Assembly (NCBI RefSeq): GCF_020700235.1
Contig: NZ_CP085307.1
Span: 186,001-250,000, forward strand
Origin: Haladaptatus pallidirubidus
GTDB taxonomy: Archaea; Halobacteriota; Halobacteria; Halobacteriales; Haladaptataceae
Reading direction: 5' to 3'
Length of the DNA: 64,000 bases
Shown piece after piece: positions 43,595-51,741 of the stretch. The translations under genes were made by a program, and so were the position numbers. Position 1 is the first letter of the stretch; each line of letters begins with the position of its first letter. The notes under the pieces were generated by a model. That model searched no databases. It had not been told where the DNA came from and worked only from the letters and a program-made list of their open reading frames with translations.

Positions 43595-44926
43595 TCAGTC
43601 CACTGCTGGATCGTCGATATCTCTTTCGTGGACCCATACCGTCGAAATTCGGGTCCCCTCGACGCTCGTTACCTCAACGACGTGACCGTCGATCTCGACG
43701 CGGTCACCAGGTTCTGGCACGCGATTGAGTCGTCCCAGCACCAGCCCACCGATCGTTTCGACCGCTTCGCTATCGAAGTCGCCATCGAGGGCGTCGGAAA
43801 CTTTCGACAATGGGACTCCGCCGTCAATGTCGTACCCCTCATCGTCACGCTGGCGTATCGAATGTTCGCGCTCATCGAGATCAAACCCGTCTCGAAGGTC
43901 CCCGACGAGGGCCTCGACGATGTCTTCGACCGTCGCAATCCCCTCGAACGCTCCCCACTCGTCGATGACTGCAGCCATCTGCTGGCGATCTTCTCTGAAC
44001 TGTATCAGGAGATCGCTAATTGCCATTGTCTCCGGGACGATGAGAATCTCGCGGGCGAGGTCATCGACTACCTCGGCATCCCCATCGTCCACCTCTGCTC
44101 GCAACACGTCCTTGACGTCGACGAATCCAACCACCTGGTCACCGTCGTCGGCATCAAGAACCGGATAGCGAGTGTGACCGGACTCGAAGACGATCGAATG
44201 TAGTTCGGAGAGCGTGGCATCCGCCGGAACGCTCACCACGTCCGGCCGTGGGACCATGACCTCCCGCACCACGGTGTCGTCAAGATCGAAGACGCGCTCG
44301 ATCATCGTCACTTCTGCCACGTCGATGTCCCCGCCCTCGCCGGATCGTGTTAGTACCCGAAGGAGCTCCTGCTCGCCGAGTGTCTCATCCGTTTCGGACG
44401 CGGGCGGCACACCAAGCGACCGCGTGAACGCATTGGCTGCCCCGTTGAAGACGACAATTCCCGGATAGAGTACGTAATAGAAGAGCTTCATTGGCGGGGC
44501 GAGGAACAGCGAGAGTCGCTCGGTCTGAGCGATTGCGAGCGTCTTCGGCGCGAGTTCACCGAAGACGACGTGGAGAAACGTGATGATACTAAAGCCGATT
44601 GCGAACGCGACGAGATGGATGAGATTCGCGGGGAGAACTGGTTCCAGTACGGGTTCGATGAGCGCTGCCACGGCTGGTTCGCCGACCCATCCCAACCCGA
44701 GCGAGGCGATGGTGATACCGAGTTGCGTCGTGGCGAGGTAGTTGTCGAGGTTCGTCATCACTTCTTGGAGCGTTCCCGAGCCGGGCCGCCCCTCCTCGAC
44801 GAGTTGATCAACCGACGTTCCCCGAATCCGAACGAAGGCGAACTCTGCTGCGACAAAAAAGCCGTTGAGCACCACGAGAAACAGCGATAAGACGATTTGT
44901 GCAGCTGAGAGCGCGACGTTTACCAT
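43595..44926 (-). CDS. CNNM/CBS-domain membrane protein (HlyC/CorC family)
   Basis: It encodes 443 residues from the ATG at 44926 (MVNVALSAAQIVLSLFLVVL). The order is an N-terminal CNNM (DUF21) domain of about four helices with VVLNGFFVAAEFAFVRIRG and FGELAPKTLAIAQTE; a CBS pair (about 205-330; REVMVPRPDVVSV, GIATVEDIVEALVGDL); and a C-terminal CorC/HlyC domain. The family handles Mg2+ or other cation export. A frame continuing upstream to 45118 adds an unlikely N-terminus. It is cargo of the 5.1-kb element, on the strand opposite the transposase. Confidence 0.9.
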   Translation of the reverse strand: MVNVALSAAQIVLSLFLVVLNGFFVAAEFAFVRIRGTSVDQLVEEGRPGSGTLQEVMTNLDNYLATTQLGITIASLGLGWVGEPAVAALIEPVLEPVLPANLIHLVAFAIGFSIITFLHVVFGELAPKTLAIAQTERLSLFLAPPMKLFYYVLYPGIVVFNGAANAFTRSLGVPPASETDETLGEQELLRVLTRSGEGGDIDVAEVTMIERVFDLDDTVVREVMVPRPDVVSVPADATLSELHSIVFESGHTRYPVLDADDGDQVVGFVDVKDVLRAEVDDGDAEVVDDLAREILIVPETMAISDLLIQFREDRQQMAAVIDEWGAFEGIATVEDIVEALVGDLRDGFDLDEREHSIRQRDDEGYDIDGGVPLSKVSDALDGDFDSEAVETIGGLVLGRLNRVPEPGDRVEIDGHVVEVTSVEGTRISTVWVHERDIDDPAVD

Positions 44927-45209
44927 CGGTACCCCCGGAACGTACTGCCGTTCGATTGTAGCGTGTCCATATTCATGCATCTCGTTCCATCGACTAAAAC
45001 TATCTAATGATTTCGCGGGTGACTGACTGCTGTCAGTAGTGAACTGGTTCTGTGGATCTAGAGGCCATCGACTGTCCTCCTCGTTCTGCCGACTGCCTGC
45101 GAACATGGGCTCCGACATTTAGTAGGCGCATCAGCATCGGGTTCTGCTGAAGAGAAGCTCTGTATGTGTCACGCACTTCCTGTCAAGGTCTGATGGTTTC
45201 AACAGAGCC

Positions 45210-45217
45210 ATAATAGT
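45210..45217. repeat. Target-site duplication, right copy
   Basis: ATAATAGT immediately after the right inverted repeat; identical to 40078-40085. Confidence 0.9.
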
Positions 45218-45398
45218 GGATATCGTGATCAAGATTCCATTCGATAATGCGTTTGAGATCACGGCAGTTCTGCTCGGCGAGTTCGCCAGCATACGTGAGA
45301 CCACGCTCTTCGAAGGTCGTTTTCCGCATTCCACGGTTCGTCCGCACACCTTTTTCGCGAAGCGTGATATTCATCGCCGCATAGCCATAGCGTGTCAT
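45210..45398 (-). pseudogene. uvsE: uvsE 5' part, separated from the rest by the insertion
   Basis: From the ATG at 45398 it encodes 63 host codons (MTRYGYAAMN, GVRTNRGMRK, RIIEWNLDHDIHYY), the first strand and helices of a UVDE-type barrel, before running into the element. Joined to 40077-39358 it gives one open frame of 302 codons, the normal UvsE length, with the conserved HYYRISS continuous across the site. As it stands, a short chimeric peptide ends eight codons into the element. Confidence 0.92.
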
Positions 45399-45499
45399 TA
45401 GAGTAGATCAGTACCAGTAGTAAGTGTCCCGCCATACTAGCTCCTTCGGTCGCGGCACAAGCCCATCGAAAGGCAATCACCCGCAAGACTCTGGCCTGT

Positions 45500-46072
45500 G
45501 ATGAACGCATCGACGAACTCTAAGCCCGCGTGTTCGAAAAAGGCGCACACTTGCTCGCTGACAACGTGGGAGAAGAACGCATCACTGTCGAGGGAAACAC
45601 GCTCGAGCGCATCACGAAAGATGACGGCAATACCTACTTCCGACTCCCGGGTGAGAATGATGCCCTTGGTCGCGGTGGTGCAGTCGCCCATTTGACCCGA
45701 CCTACTGCCGATCTAGCGGTTAGCCCGCTATGACGACGGAATGCTTGCGTCCGTCACGAACCGTAAGCCCGACGAACTCGCAAGCAAGGCATGGCGTGAA
45801 CGCGGTGAGGCCGGTCGCTACTCTAGTCGAAGGGGAGTCGCGAGATTCGTTCCTATCTCGATACCTCAGACCTTGCCGAGTGGATTCGCCTGAAAAAGTT
45901 CAGCGTGAGCAAGAAATACTCACAGGAACTCGCTCGCCGAACCATGGACGCGATGCACGAACTCTCGAATGGACGTCTCGAGAAAACCAAGCGCCAATTA
46001 TCCAAAGACGGATTGAGCTACCAGGAGATACGTCTCGTCGACAGCTTCCTCACAGACGAATTCGGTCTATGA
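45500..46072 (+). pseudogene. Decayed coding remnants
   Basis: Two coding-like pieces lie in different frames with stop codons between. One, about 45521-45733, reads FEKGAHLLADNVGEERITV and YFRLPGENDALGRGGAVAHL; the other, 45854-46072, reads YLDTSDLAEWIRLKKFSVSK and ends in a TGA. They probably belong to one or two host genes broken by frameshifts. I do not recognise the families. Confidence 0.35.
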
Positions 46073-46232
46073 TCACGGTCTACTCGACGAGATTATTCTC
46101 AGCGTTGCTCCTGTCACGCTCGGATCGGGCGCGCCACTATTGTCGCGCAGGATCACCACCCCGCCCCTGAAATTGGCTAGCGTGCAGAAATATGACGATG
46201 TTTTTACGGTTCTAACTTATGAGATGCAATAG
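46066..46232 (+). pseudogene. Dihydrofolate-reductase-family C-terminal fragment
   Basis: A 54-codon piece reads YDHGLLDEIILSVAPVTLGS then GAPLLSRR and ends KYDDVFTVLTYEMQ, the end of a RibD-type DHFR domain (compare VDRYVLRLVPTIVGGGTR in the intact protein at 35358-35912). Its front is missing: the upstream sequence belongs to another broken frame. From 46233 to 46528 I see nothing recognisable. Confidence 0.55.
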
Positions 46233-46528
46233 TTCAGTGAGGGCTGATCGAGAGATCTATTTCGAGATACAGTCGGTGAAGGTATTTTCCCCATTGGGAA
46301 TCGACTCATAACGGGAACTACTTCAACTCGATGAAAGTGTACTCTCGAACTTCTGAAGTATTTTCTGGAGAGCTTCGCAAAAGAATTCGATACTATCCCT
46401 CCGTTTGGACTGAACGTTCTACTTGATACAATTACCGTCCATCGGGGTTCGATTCGAACCAGAAAGGACGATGATGCATCAAGAAATGCAAGGGGGTCAT
46501 CTCCGACTGCAACTGGTAGGAATTATTG

Positions 46529-47905
46529 CTACTCCGTGCTGTGGAGTCGCCAGCGTTCGAAAAAGAGATCATATCCATTCGAGGTCTCTTCGAACGTCGC
46601 GGAAACGCGGTCACCGTGTTCGGTCACAGTGTAAAATTGACCGTCGGCAATGTCGAGCGACTCTGGAACCAAGACCAACTCTCGCGTTCGTCCACCACTC
46701 GACAGCAACAGCGAAAGAGTGCCTCCGTTGCTCTCGACTTTTGCTTTCATAATCCCTCGATACGATTCGTAAGTCCTAGTTAGCCGCGCGAACTTCTCTC
46801 GGAGCGCAAATTGCGGAACGGCGGTCTCATCGTCGCCCTGTTGGATGGCGAGAATGGCAGGAGCCACATACATCGGATGTGGATTTGCGCCGGCATTGCA
46901 CAGTAGTGCAATCCCAATACCGGCGTCTTCGAGAAATCCAACATACGCGTTTGAGACGCCGACCGAGCCACCGTGTCCGACTAGCGTGTCCCCGAGGAAA
47001 TCCTGAATCATCCAACCAAAGCCGTATTCCTGCCGAGTGCCATCAAGCATGACGCGGCGGGTCGCATGTCGGTCGTGCATTTCGGTGATGGAACTTTCAT
47101 TTACGAGCGTCTCGCCGTTGAACGAACCACCGTTCATCTGGAGTTGGAGATACGAACTAAGATCTCGGACCGAGGACAACAGGCCACCGGGAGCATACAT
47201 ACACTCGTCAAACGGGAACGAAGCAGAGGTCAGAACTTCGTCGTCTTTGTAGTACGGTGTCATCCGATCGTCTTCGGACTCAAACGCGTTCTTCTCGAAT
47301 GTCGATCGTTCCATCCCAAGCGGTTCGAGAATCTCTGATTCAATGTACGCCGCGTATTCCTGCCCGGTGACGGCTTCAATAATTTCGCCGAGGAGTGTGT
47401 AACCAGAGTTGTAGTAGAAGAAGCGGTCGCCGTCATCGCGGGCGGCGGCGGACCCACGGACATGTGCTTCGAAGTCTGACCGACTGCTGAGTGGTGGCAC
47501 CGTTGACCCTTCACCGCTACCGGAGTAGCGCTGAATGAGAACGACCGCCATGCCATCGCTTGGAATCCCAGATGAGTGGGTCATTAGATCGAGGACAGTG
47601 ACGGGTGGTCCCGGATAATCGTCGGCAAGGGGAAGGTACTTGGAAACCGGATCTTCAACCTCCAGTTGTCCTGCTTCGACTAACTGCATAATCGCTAGCG
47701 TCGTGAACGACTTGGTACACGAACCGATTCCGAACAGAGTTCGGTCGGTGGCAGGCGCGTTTGTCTTCAATTCGCGAGCACCGAACCCATTCGAGTACCG
47801 GATGCCATTTTGATCGACTATCGCGAGCGCGGCACCTGGAACCTGACTGTCCGAAAGCCAGTTATGTACAAACGTCTCTATTTTCTCCGTCATTATTTCA
47901 GTCAT
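46529..47905 (-). CDS. Serine beta-lactamase-like hydrolase
   Basis: It encodes 458 residues from the ATG at 47905 (MTEIMTEKIETF); the open frame extends upstream to 48454, but that part is IS-like sequence. The class C/penicillin-binding fold is shown by GSCTKSFTTLAIM (SxxK), FYYNSGYTLLGEI (YxN) and GHGGSVGVSNAY (the KTG-equivalent HGG). About 100 residues follow as a C-terminal lipocalin-like domain. There is no signal peptide, so it acts inside the cell, as esterase, amidase or D-amino-peptidase. It is close to, but divided by IS remnants from, the D-amino-acid genes. Confidence 0.85.
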   Translation of the reverse strand: MTEIMTEKIETFVHNWLSDSQVPGAALAIVDQNGIRYSNGFGARELKTNAPATDRTLFGIGSCTKSFTTLAIMQLVEAGQLEVEDPVSKYLPLADDYPGPPVTVLDLMTHSSGIPSDGMAVVLIQRYSGSGEGSTVPPLSSRSDFEAHVRGSAAARDDGDRFFYYNSGYTLLGEIIEAVTGQEYAAYIESEILEPLGMERSTFEKNAFESEDDRMTPYYKDDEVLTSASFPFDECMYAPGGLLSSVRDLSSYLQLQMNGGSFNGETLVNESSITEMHDRHATRRVMLDGTRQEYGFGWMIQDFLGDTLVGHGGSVGVSNAYVGFLEDAGIGIALLCNAGANPHPMYVAPAILAIQQGDDETAVPQFALREKFARLTRTYESYRGIMKAKVESNGGTLSLLLSSGGRTRELVLVPESLDIADGQFYTVTEHGDRVSATFEETSNGYDLFFERWRLHSTE

Positions 47906-47949
47906 TTTGTGATTTCGTGGTGGTGTTCGTTCATTAGGGGCTATCTTTT

Positions 47950-48410
47950 TCGAGGAGAGAATCCCGCCGTGAAGGGCGGGCGTGAATCCGACAACAGGGA
48001 CACAACTGCCGACGGTGGCCGGGGCGGAACCCAAACGCTTAGTACACACCTCGACGTCCGTGTTTTCACGGGTTCTGCCACATCCCATTCGGTTGGCTGC
48101 CGAGGGATATGGACCGCATTCCACCCATGTCTGCGGTGCTCCGCGAGCCCGGTCAAAAGGTGTGACCGGAGCCGGCACGGAACCGCGAGGTTCGACCGCT
48201 TGGGAGAGAGCCGCGTTGAGAAACCGCGCGGCGATGACTCGCTTGCGGATGGGAGCACACGTGACGGTGCCACAGGACGCTCCCGGTCGAGGGGTGAAAC
48301 CCGCCCCGCCGACGCCGGGAGAGACGGTCCTGAAACCGAACCGGGCCGGCCGGGTTCCCCGCTGTGGAAGGGAAGCCCCGCCGTTTACGGCGGGCGAGGA
48401 CGTCACGTAA
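47950..48410 (+). mobile_element. IS200/IS605-type remnant with hairpins at both ends
   Basis: A GC-rich 450-base block has ATCCCGCCGTGAAGGGCGGG near 47962 and AGCCCCGCCGTTTACGGCGG near 48372. The latter, followed by GCGAGGACGTCAC, is like the right end that follows haloarchaeal tnpB genes. No intact tnpB is present; an open plus-strand frame (47982-48410) reads VTGAGTEPRGSTAWERAALR, which may be a tnpB tail or guide-RNA sequence. The block supplies a false N-terminal extension to the hydrolase frame. Identification is by pattern. Confidence 0.45.
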
Positions 48411-48450
48411 CCATAGCCTGTATATCCAGGCTGGTGTAACGAGGGTAGAC

Positions 48451-49503
48451 TCATTCTGGTGTGATGCCGTGTCCGGGACCATCGATGTCGATGGTCGAAC
48501 CGTGATCCACGTCGGCAACGTCATCAGCGAGCAGAAGATTTCCGTCCAAATCAACGTATGAGAACGCACCAGTCCCAGCGACGACGTGGGCGCTGGTGTG
48601 GATGCCGATTGCGCTTTCGAGCATGCACCCTAGCATGAGATCAAGATTTGCGGCCTTCGCGATAGAGACGATATCGGCGACCTGTAGCACGCCCGCCTTA
48701 CCGAGTTTCACGTTTATAATGTCGGCAGCGTTCCGGCGCACAACTTCGATTGCGTCCTCGGAGGTGAACACCGTCTCATCAGCCGCGATAGGCGTGTCCA
48801 CGCGGTCACGGATGCGTGCAAGTCCCATTATGTCGTCTTTCAGAACTGGCTGTTCGATGAGGTCGAGATAGACGCCGCACTCTTCGACTTCCTTTGTGAA
48901 CCACGCGGTTTCCTTGGGCGTCCAGCCCTGGTTCGCGTCCACCTTCAGATGGACGTCAGGCGCACTCTCATGAACCGCGACTACGCGCTCGACATCCTCG
49001 TGGACATTGTTTCCGGTCTTAATCTTGAGATGATCGAAGCCGTCGGCGACGGCATTCCTCGCACTCGCACGGGCTGTATCGGCGTCAACGATGGGAATCG
49101 TGAGGTCGGTCTCGACCGGCGTCGGCGGACCGCCGAACAGCTCCGAGAGCGCGATATCACGCTCGCGACAGTAGACATCGAGAATTGCGGTTTCAACAGC
49201 GAATGCCGCCGACGCCATCCCCGGAAACGCCGACCGAATCTTATCCACGAGTCTTCGGTAGTGTACGGTGTCTTCCCCGGTTATGAGGTCGGCCATCGTC
49301 TCGGCGGTCAAGAGTGCCGTACCCTGTGTCTCGCCCGTGACTGTCGGGACAGGCGCGCCCTCGCCGTAGCCGGTAACACCGTCAGCGGTCTCGATGGTGA
49401 CTAAAACGTTCGACGCCTTGTACTGAATGCCGAGTGAGATTTCGAACGGTTCCGACAATGGCAAGTCAAGAGGTTCGACCGCCACGTTAGTAATCTCGCT
49501 CAT
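48451..49503 (-). CDS. dgcA: DgcA-like N-acyl-amino-acid/dipeptide epimerase (enolase superfamily)
   Basis: It encodes 350 residues of the muconate-lactonizing subgroup. Catalytic features: the KIK motif (Lys160, Lys162) in FDHLKIKTG, metal ligands in KVDANQGW (Asp189), LIEQP (Glu217) and ADET (Asp242), the second acid/base Lys in NVKLGKAG, and CMLESAIG. Homologues are annotated as L-Ala-D/L-Glu epimerase; next to a DUF1611 gene they act as DgcA, converting N-acetyl-D-glutamate to the L form. It overlaps that gene by four bases. The substrate is inferred from the pairing. Confidence 0.85.
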   Translation of the reverse strand: MSEITNVAVEPLDLPLSEPFEISLGIQYKASNVLVTIETADGVTGYGEGAPVPTVTGETQGTALLTAETMADLITGEDTVHYRRLVDKIRSAFPGMASAAFAVETAILDVYCRERDIALSELFGGPPTPVETDLTIPIVDADTARASARNAVADGFDHLKIKTGNNVHEDVERVVAVHESAPDVHLKVDANQGWTPKETAWFTKEVEECGVYLDLIEQPVLKDDIMGLARIRDRVDTPIAADETVFTSEDAIEVVRRNAADIINVKLGKAGVLQVADIVSIAKAANLDLMLGCMLESAIGIHTSAHVVAGTGAFSYVDLDGNLLLADDVADVDHGSTIDIDGPGHGITPE

Positions 49504-50555
49504 GCGCTGCTTTCCAAGCTCTGTTTGACCATGGACAGTAGCTCCGCAGCTCCGCCCTTCTGGTAGATGTTCGCGGTGGGGAGGTCATACCCGGTCTCCT
49601 CTGTGGCCGGGTCGCCCCACGTCGAAACCGCAGCCACGGTCGCGTCTGAGAGGCTCTCAATGGCACGCTTCTCGGTTTCGACACCGTCTACGTGGAAGCG
49701 CTCGAAGTGACTCCGTTGAACGCGGTCAGGCTGGTCCGCAAGCACCACCACATCAGGCCACGTGCCGTGGAGAACGGCGAGCGTCACGCTCGAGTACGCT
49801 CGGTGAGTGAGCGACGCCTGCCCTTCGACGAACACCAAATCGTGGTTCTCGGCGACTTTCGAGACAAGGTCTTCGACCATGCCTGCAGTGAAATCAGCAG
49901 GGACACGATCGATGACCACACCTTGGTGTGCACCGACCATGATACCCGTTTGACCGGTTGCCACCCATCCAGCATTGAGACCTGCGTTTCGAGCTGCCTT
50001 GTAGAGTTCAAACGTAGTCGTTCGCTTCCCTACAGCACAGTCGGTACCGAGCGTAAGCACTACATCTGCGCAGGCATCATCTACCGACCCGTCGCCCACG
50101 CGCAGCTCATCATCTGCAGGTGGTTTTCGAACATCGAAGATTCGCGCGCCGTGGTCGGCGGCTAAAGACGACCATCGTTCATCATTGCCGAGGAAAACAT
50201 GGAGGCCTGAAACGAGATCGCAACCGTATTCGATGGCTGTCTCGATCTCTGTCACCCACGCCTCGGGGAGTTGACCACCAGCGGGTGCGACCCCGATGAC
50301 GAGGACCTCTACCTCGGGTGCTCGCTCGACAGCTTCGTCAACCGACTCCACAATAGGAATGTCAGGTGCGTCGGCTCTCCCAAGTACGTCGGCGAGTGTC
50401 TCTTCTGCGGTCTTGGAGTCAACAACGACCCGCGTGTCAAATATTTCGCTGTGCATCACCACACCGTTCGCGGTCTTTCCACCAGTTCGTCCGAATTCAC
50501 CCTCAGCGAGCACCATCGCCGGAACTGGCACGTCAAACTCGTCTCGTAAATTCAT
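49500..50555 (-). CDS. dgcN: DUF1611 protein, DgcN-like D-glutamate N-acetyltransferase
   Basis: It encodes 351 residues: an N-terminal Rossmann-like half (VLVIGVAPAGGQLPEAW) and a C-terminal P-loop half with LTLGTDCAVGKRTTTFEL (GTDCAVGKRTT, residues 170-180) and FVEGQASLTHRAY. DUF1611 members paired with an epimerase have been described as DgcN, which N-acetylates D-glutamate in the first step of its catabolism. The four-base overlap with the epimerase gene makes this pairing strong here. Confidence 0.82.
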   Translation of the reverse strand: MNLRDEFDVPVPAMVLAEGEFGRTGGKTANGVVMHSEIFDTRVVVDSKTAEETLADVLGRADAPDIPIVESVDEAVERAPEVEVLVIGVAPAGGQLPEAWVTEIETAIEYGCDLVSGLHVFLGNDERWSSLAADHGARIFDVRKPPADDELRVGDGSVDDACADVVLTLGTDCAVGKRTTTFELYKAARNAGLNAGWVATGQTGIMVGAHQGVVIDRVPADFTAGMVEDLVSKVAENHDLVFVEGQASLTHRAYSSVTLAVLHGTWPDVVVLADQPDRVQRSHFERFHVDGVETEKRAIESLSDATVAAVSTWGDPATEETGYDLPTANIYQKGGAAELLSMVKQSLESSA

Positions 50556-50610
50556 GGCTTGATTAAACTAAATCACACCCTACGAAAACCCTATACCCTC
50601 CTATGGTTGG

Positions 50611-51741
50611 TCACTCGACACGGTACTTGGCGATGGCGTCCATGTCGAGGGTTACGCCGAATCCAGGATCATCCGGAAGCGTAAACGTTGCGCCGTTAGG
50701 CGTCCACCGCTCGTGCTCCTTGATAAGCGAGTCTTTAGCATGAATGTTAAGGATGCCCGTCGGATACGTCACGGTCGGACACGCCGCCGCAAAGTGGGCG
50801 TTGGCTGCGGCACCGACGCCGAGTTCAAGCATGCTTCCCATAAAACACGGCATGCCGTGGGCAGAGGCCACGGTCGCCACATCTCGAGCCAGATTGAGAC
50901 CCCCCGTTTTCGCGAGTTTGATGTTGACGATATCACAGGCGTTGGCCTGTGCGAGCGCAGCGACGTCTCGTGGGGCGAAACAGGCTTCATCAGCTAGAAT
51001 TGGTGGCGCAACAGCGTCTCGAACCCGGGTAAGACCCGCAATATCATCGTAGTCGATGGGTTGTTCCACGAGGACGAGACCACCCGCCGCATCGTCGAGT
51101 ATTGGAATCTTTCGGAGTGCCTCGGGGACGGACCACCCCTGATTCGCATCGATTCGGATTCCAGCATCGGGAATCGCGTCACTGATTGCCATAATTGCGT
51201 CGCGCTCAGCTTCAAAGTCAGGGTTACCGACTTTTACCTTGAATGCCAAAAACCCCTGCTCAGCTGCACGAGTCACGTCGGCACGCACCTCGTCTGGTGA
51301 TTTGATACCAATGGAATAGTGGAGGTCGATAGTTGGGTTGCTACGCGTGGGGCCACCGAGCAGATCATATACGGGGAGGCCGCGAGCCTTCCCGAGGGCA
51401 TCCCAAAGTGCCATGTCTATGCCACAAAGCGGAAACGGCTCGCCAGAGAGCACCTGCTGGCAGTCCTCGATGATTCGGGGAATATGATTGAGTCGTCGTC
51501 CCTCAACCAATGGCGCAAGTGTGTCTTCAATTAAGACACAGATCGCGCCCTGCGAGAGACCATGGGGCCACGACGAAAGCGGAGCAACTTCACCCAGGCC
51601 GGTCACGCCTGTATCGGTCTCGACCTGGACGATTACATGGTCATAGGTCTGTTCGCCGGCAGTTGCTAGCGAAAGGCTGGTCTCGTAGGTGGTTTCTGAG
51701 GGAACGGAGACCGGGATGACCTCAACACCAGTTACCTTCAT
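50611..51741 (-). CDS. Second enolase-superfamily racemase (mandelate racemase/muconate lactonizing type)
   Basis: It encodes 376 residues and is a distant paralogue of the 48451-49503 product. Motifs: FKVKVG (KxK acid/base), RIDANQGWSVPEA, LVEQPIDYDD, LADEACF and NIKLAKTGG, ending in SMLELGVGAAANAHFA. These predict racemisation of an acylated amino acid or lactonisation. It overlaps the deacylase gene by four bases, so the pair may convert N-acyl-D-amino acids to the L form before or after deacylation. The exact substrate is unknown. Confidence 0.85.
   Translation of the reverse strand: MKVTGVEVIPVSVPSETTYETSLSLATAGEQTYDHVIVQVETDTGVTGLGEVAPLSSWPHGLSQGAICVLIEDTLAPLVEGRRLNHIPRIIEDCQQVLSGEPFPLCGIDMALWDALGKARGLPVYDLLGGPTRSNPTIDLHYSIGIKSPDEVRADVTRAAEQGFLAFKVKVGNPDFEAERDAIMAISDAIPDAGIRIDANQGWSVPEALRKIPILDDAAGGLVLVEQPIDYDDIAGLTRVRDAVAPPILADEACFAPRDVAALAQANACDIVNIKLAKTGGLNLARDVATVASAHGMPCFMGSMLELGVGAAANAHFAAACPTVTYPTGILNIHAKDSLIKEHERWTPNGATFTLPDDPGFGVTLDMDAIAKYRVE

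Larger units (their letters stand above)
40086..45209. mobile_element. 5,124-bp IS5-like composite insertion in uvsE
   Basis: Both ends carry the 13-base inverted repeat GGCTCTGTTGAAA (40086-40098, and complementary at 45197-45209), flanked by the 8-base duplication ATAATAGT. Contents: intact IS5-type transposase (+), a non-coding gap, a MATE exporter (+), a truncated DUF2270 gene (-), a CNNM/CBS membrane protein (-). Extra end-like sequences lie inside at 43003-43017 and 43535-43548, so the unit probably grew by nested insertion or by skipping of an end. The cargo is GC-richer than the host flanks. Confidence 0.9.

Noticed and set aside
46529..48454. 641-codon reading frame for the hydrolase
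   Set aside because: The first 180 or so codons read low-complexity sequence from the IS-like block; the hydrolase domain starts after the ATG at 47905.
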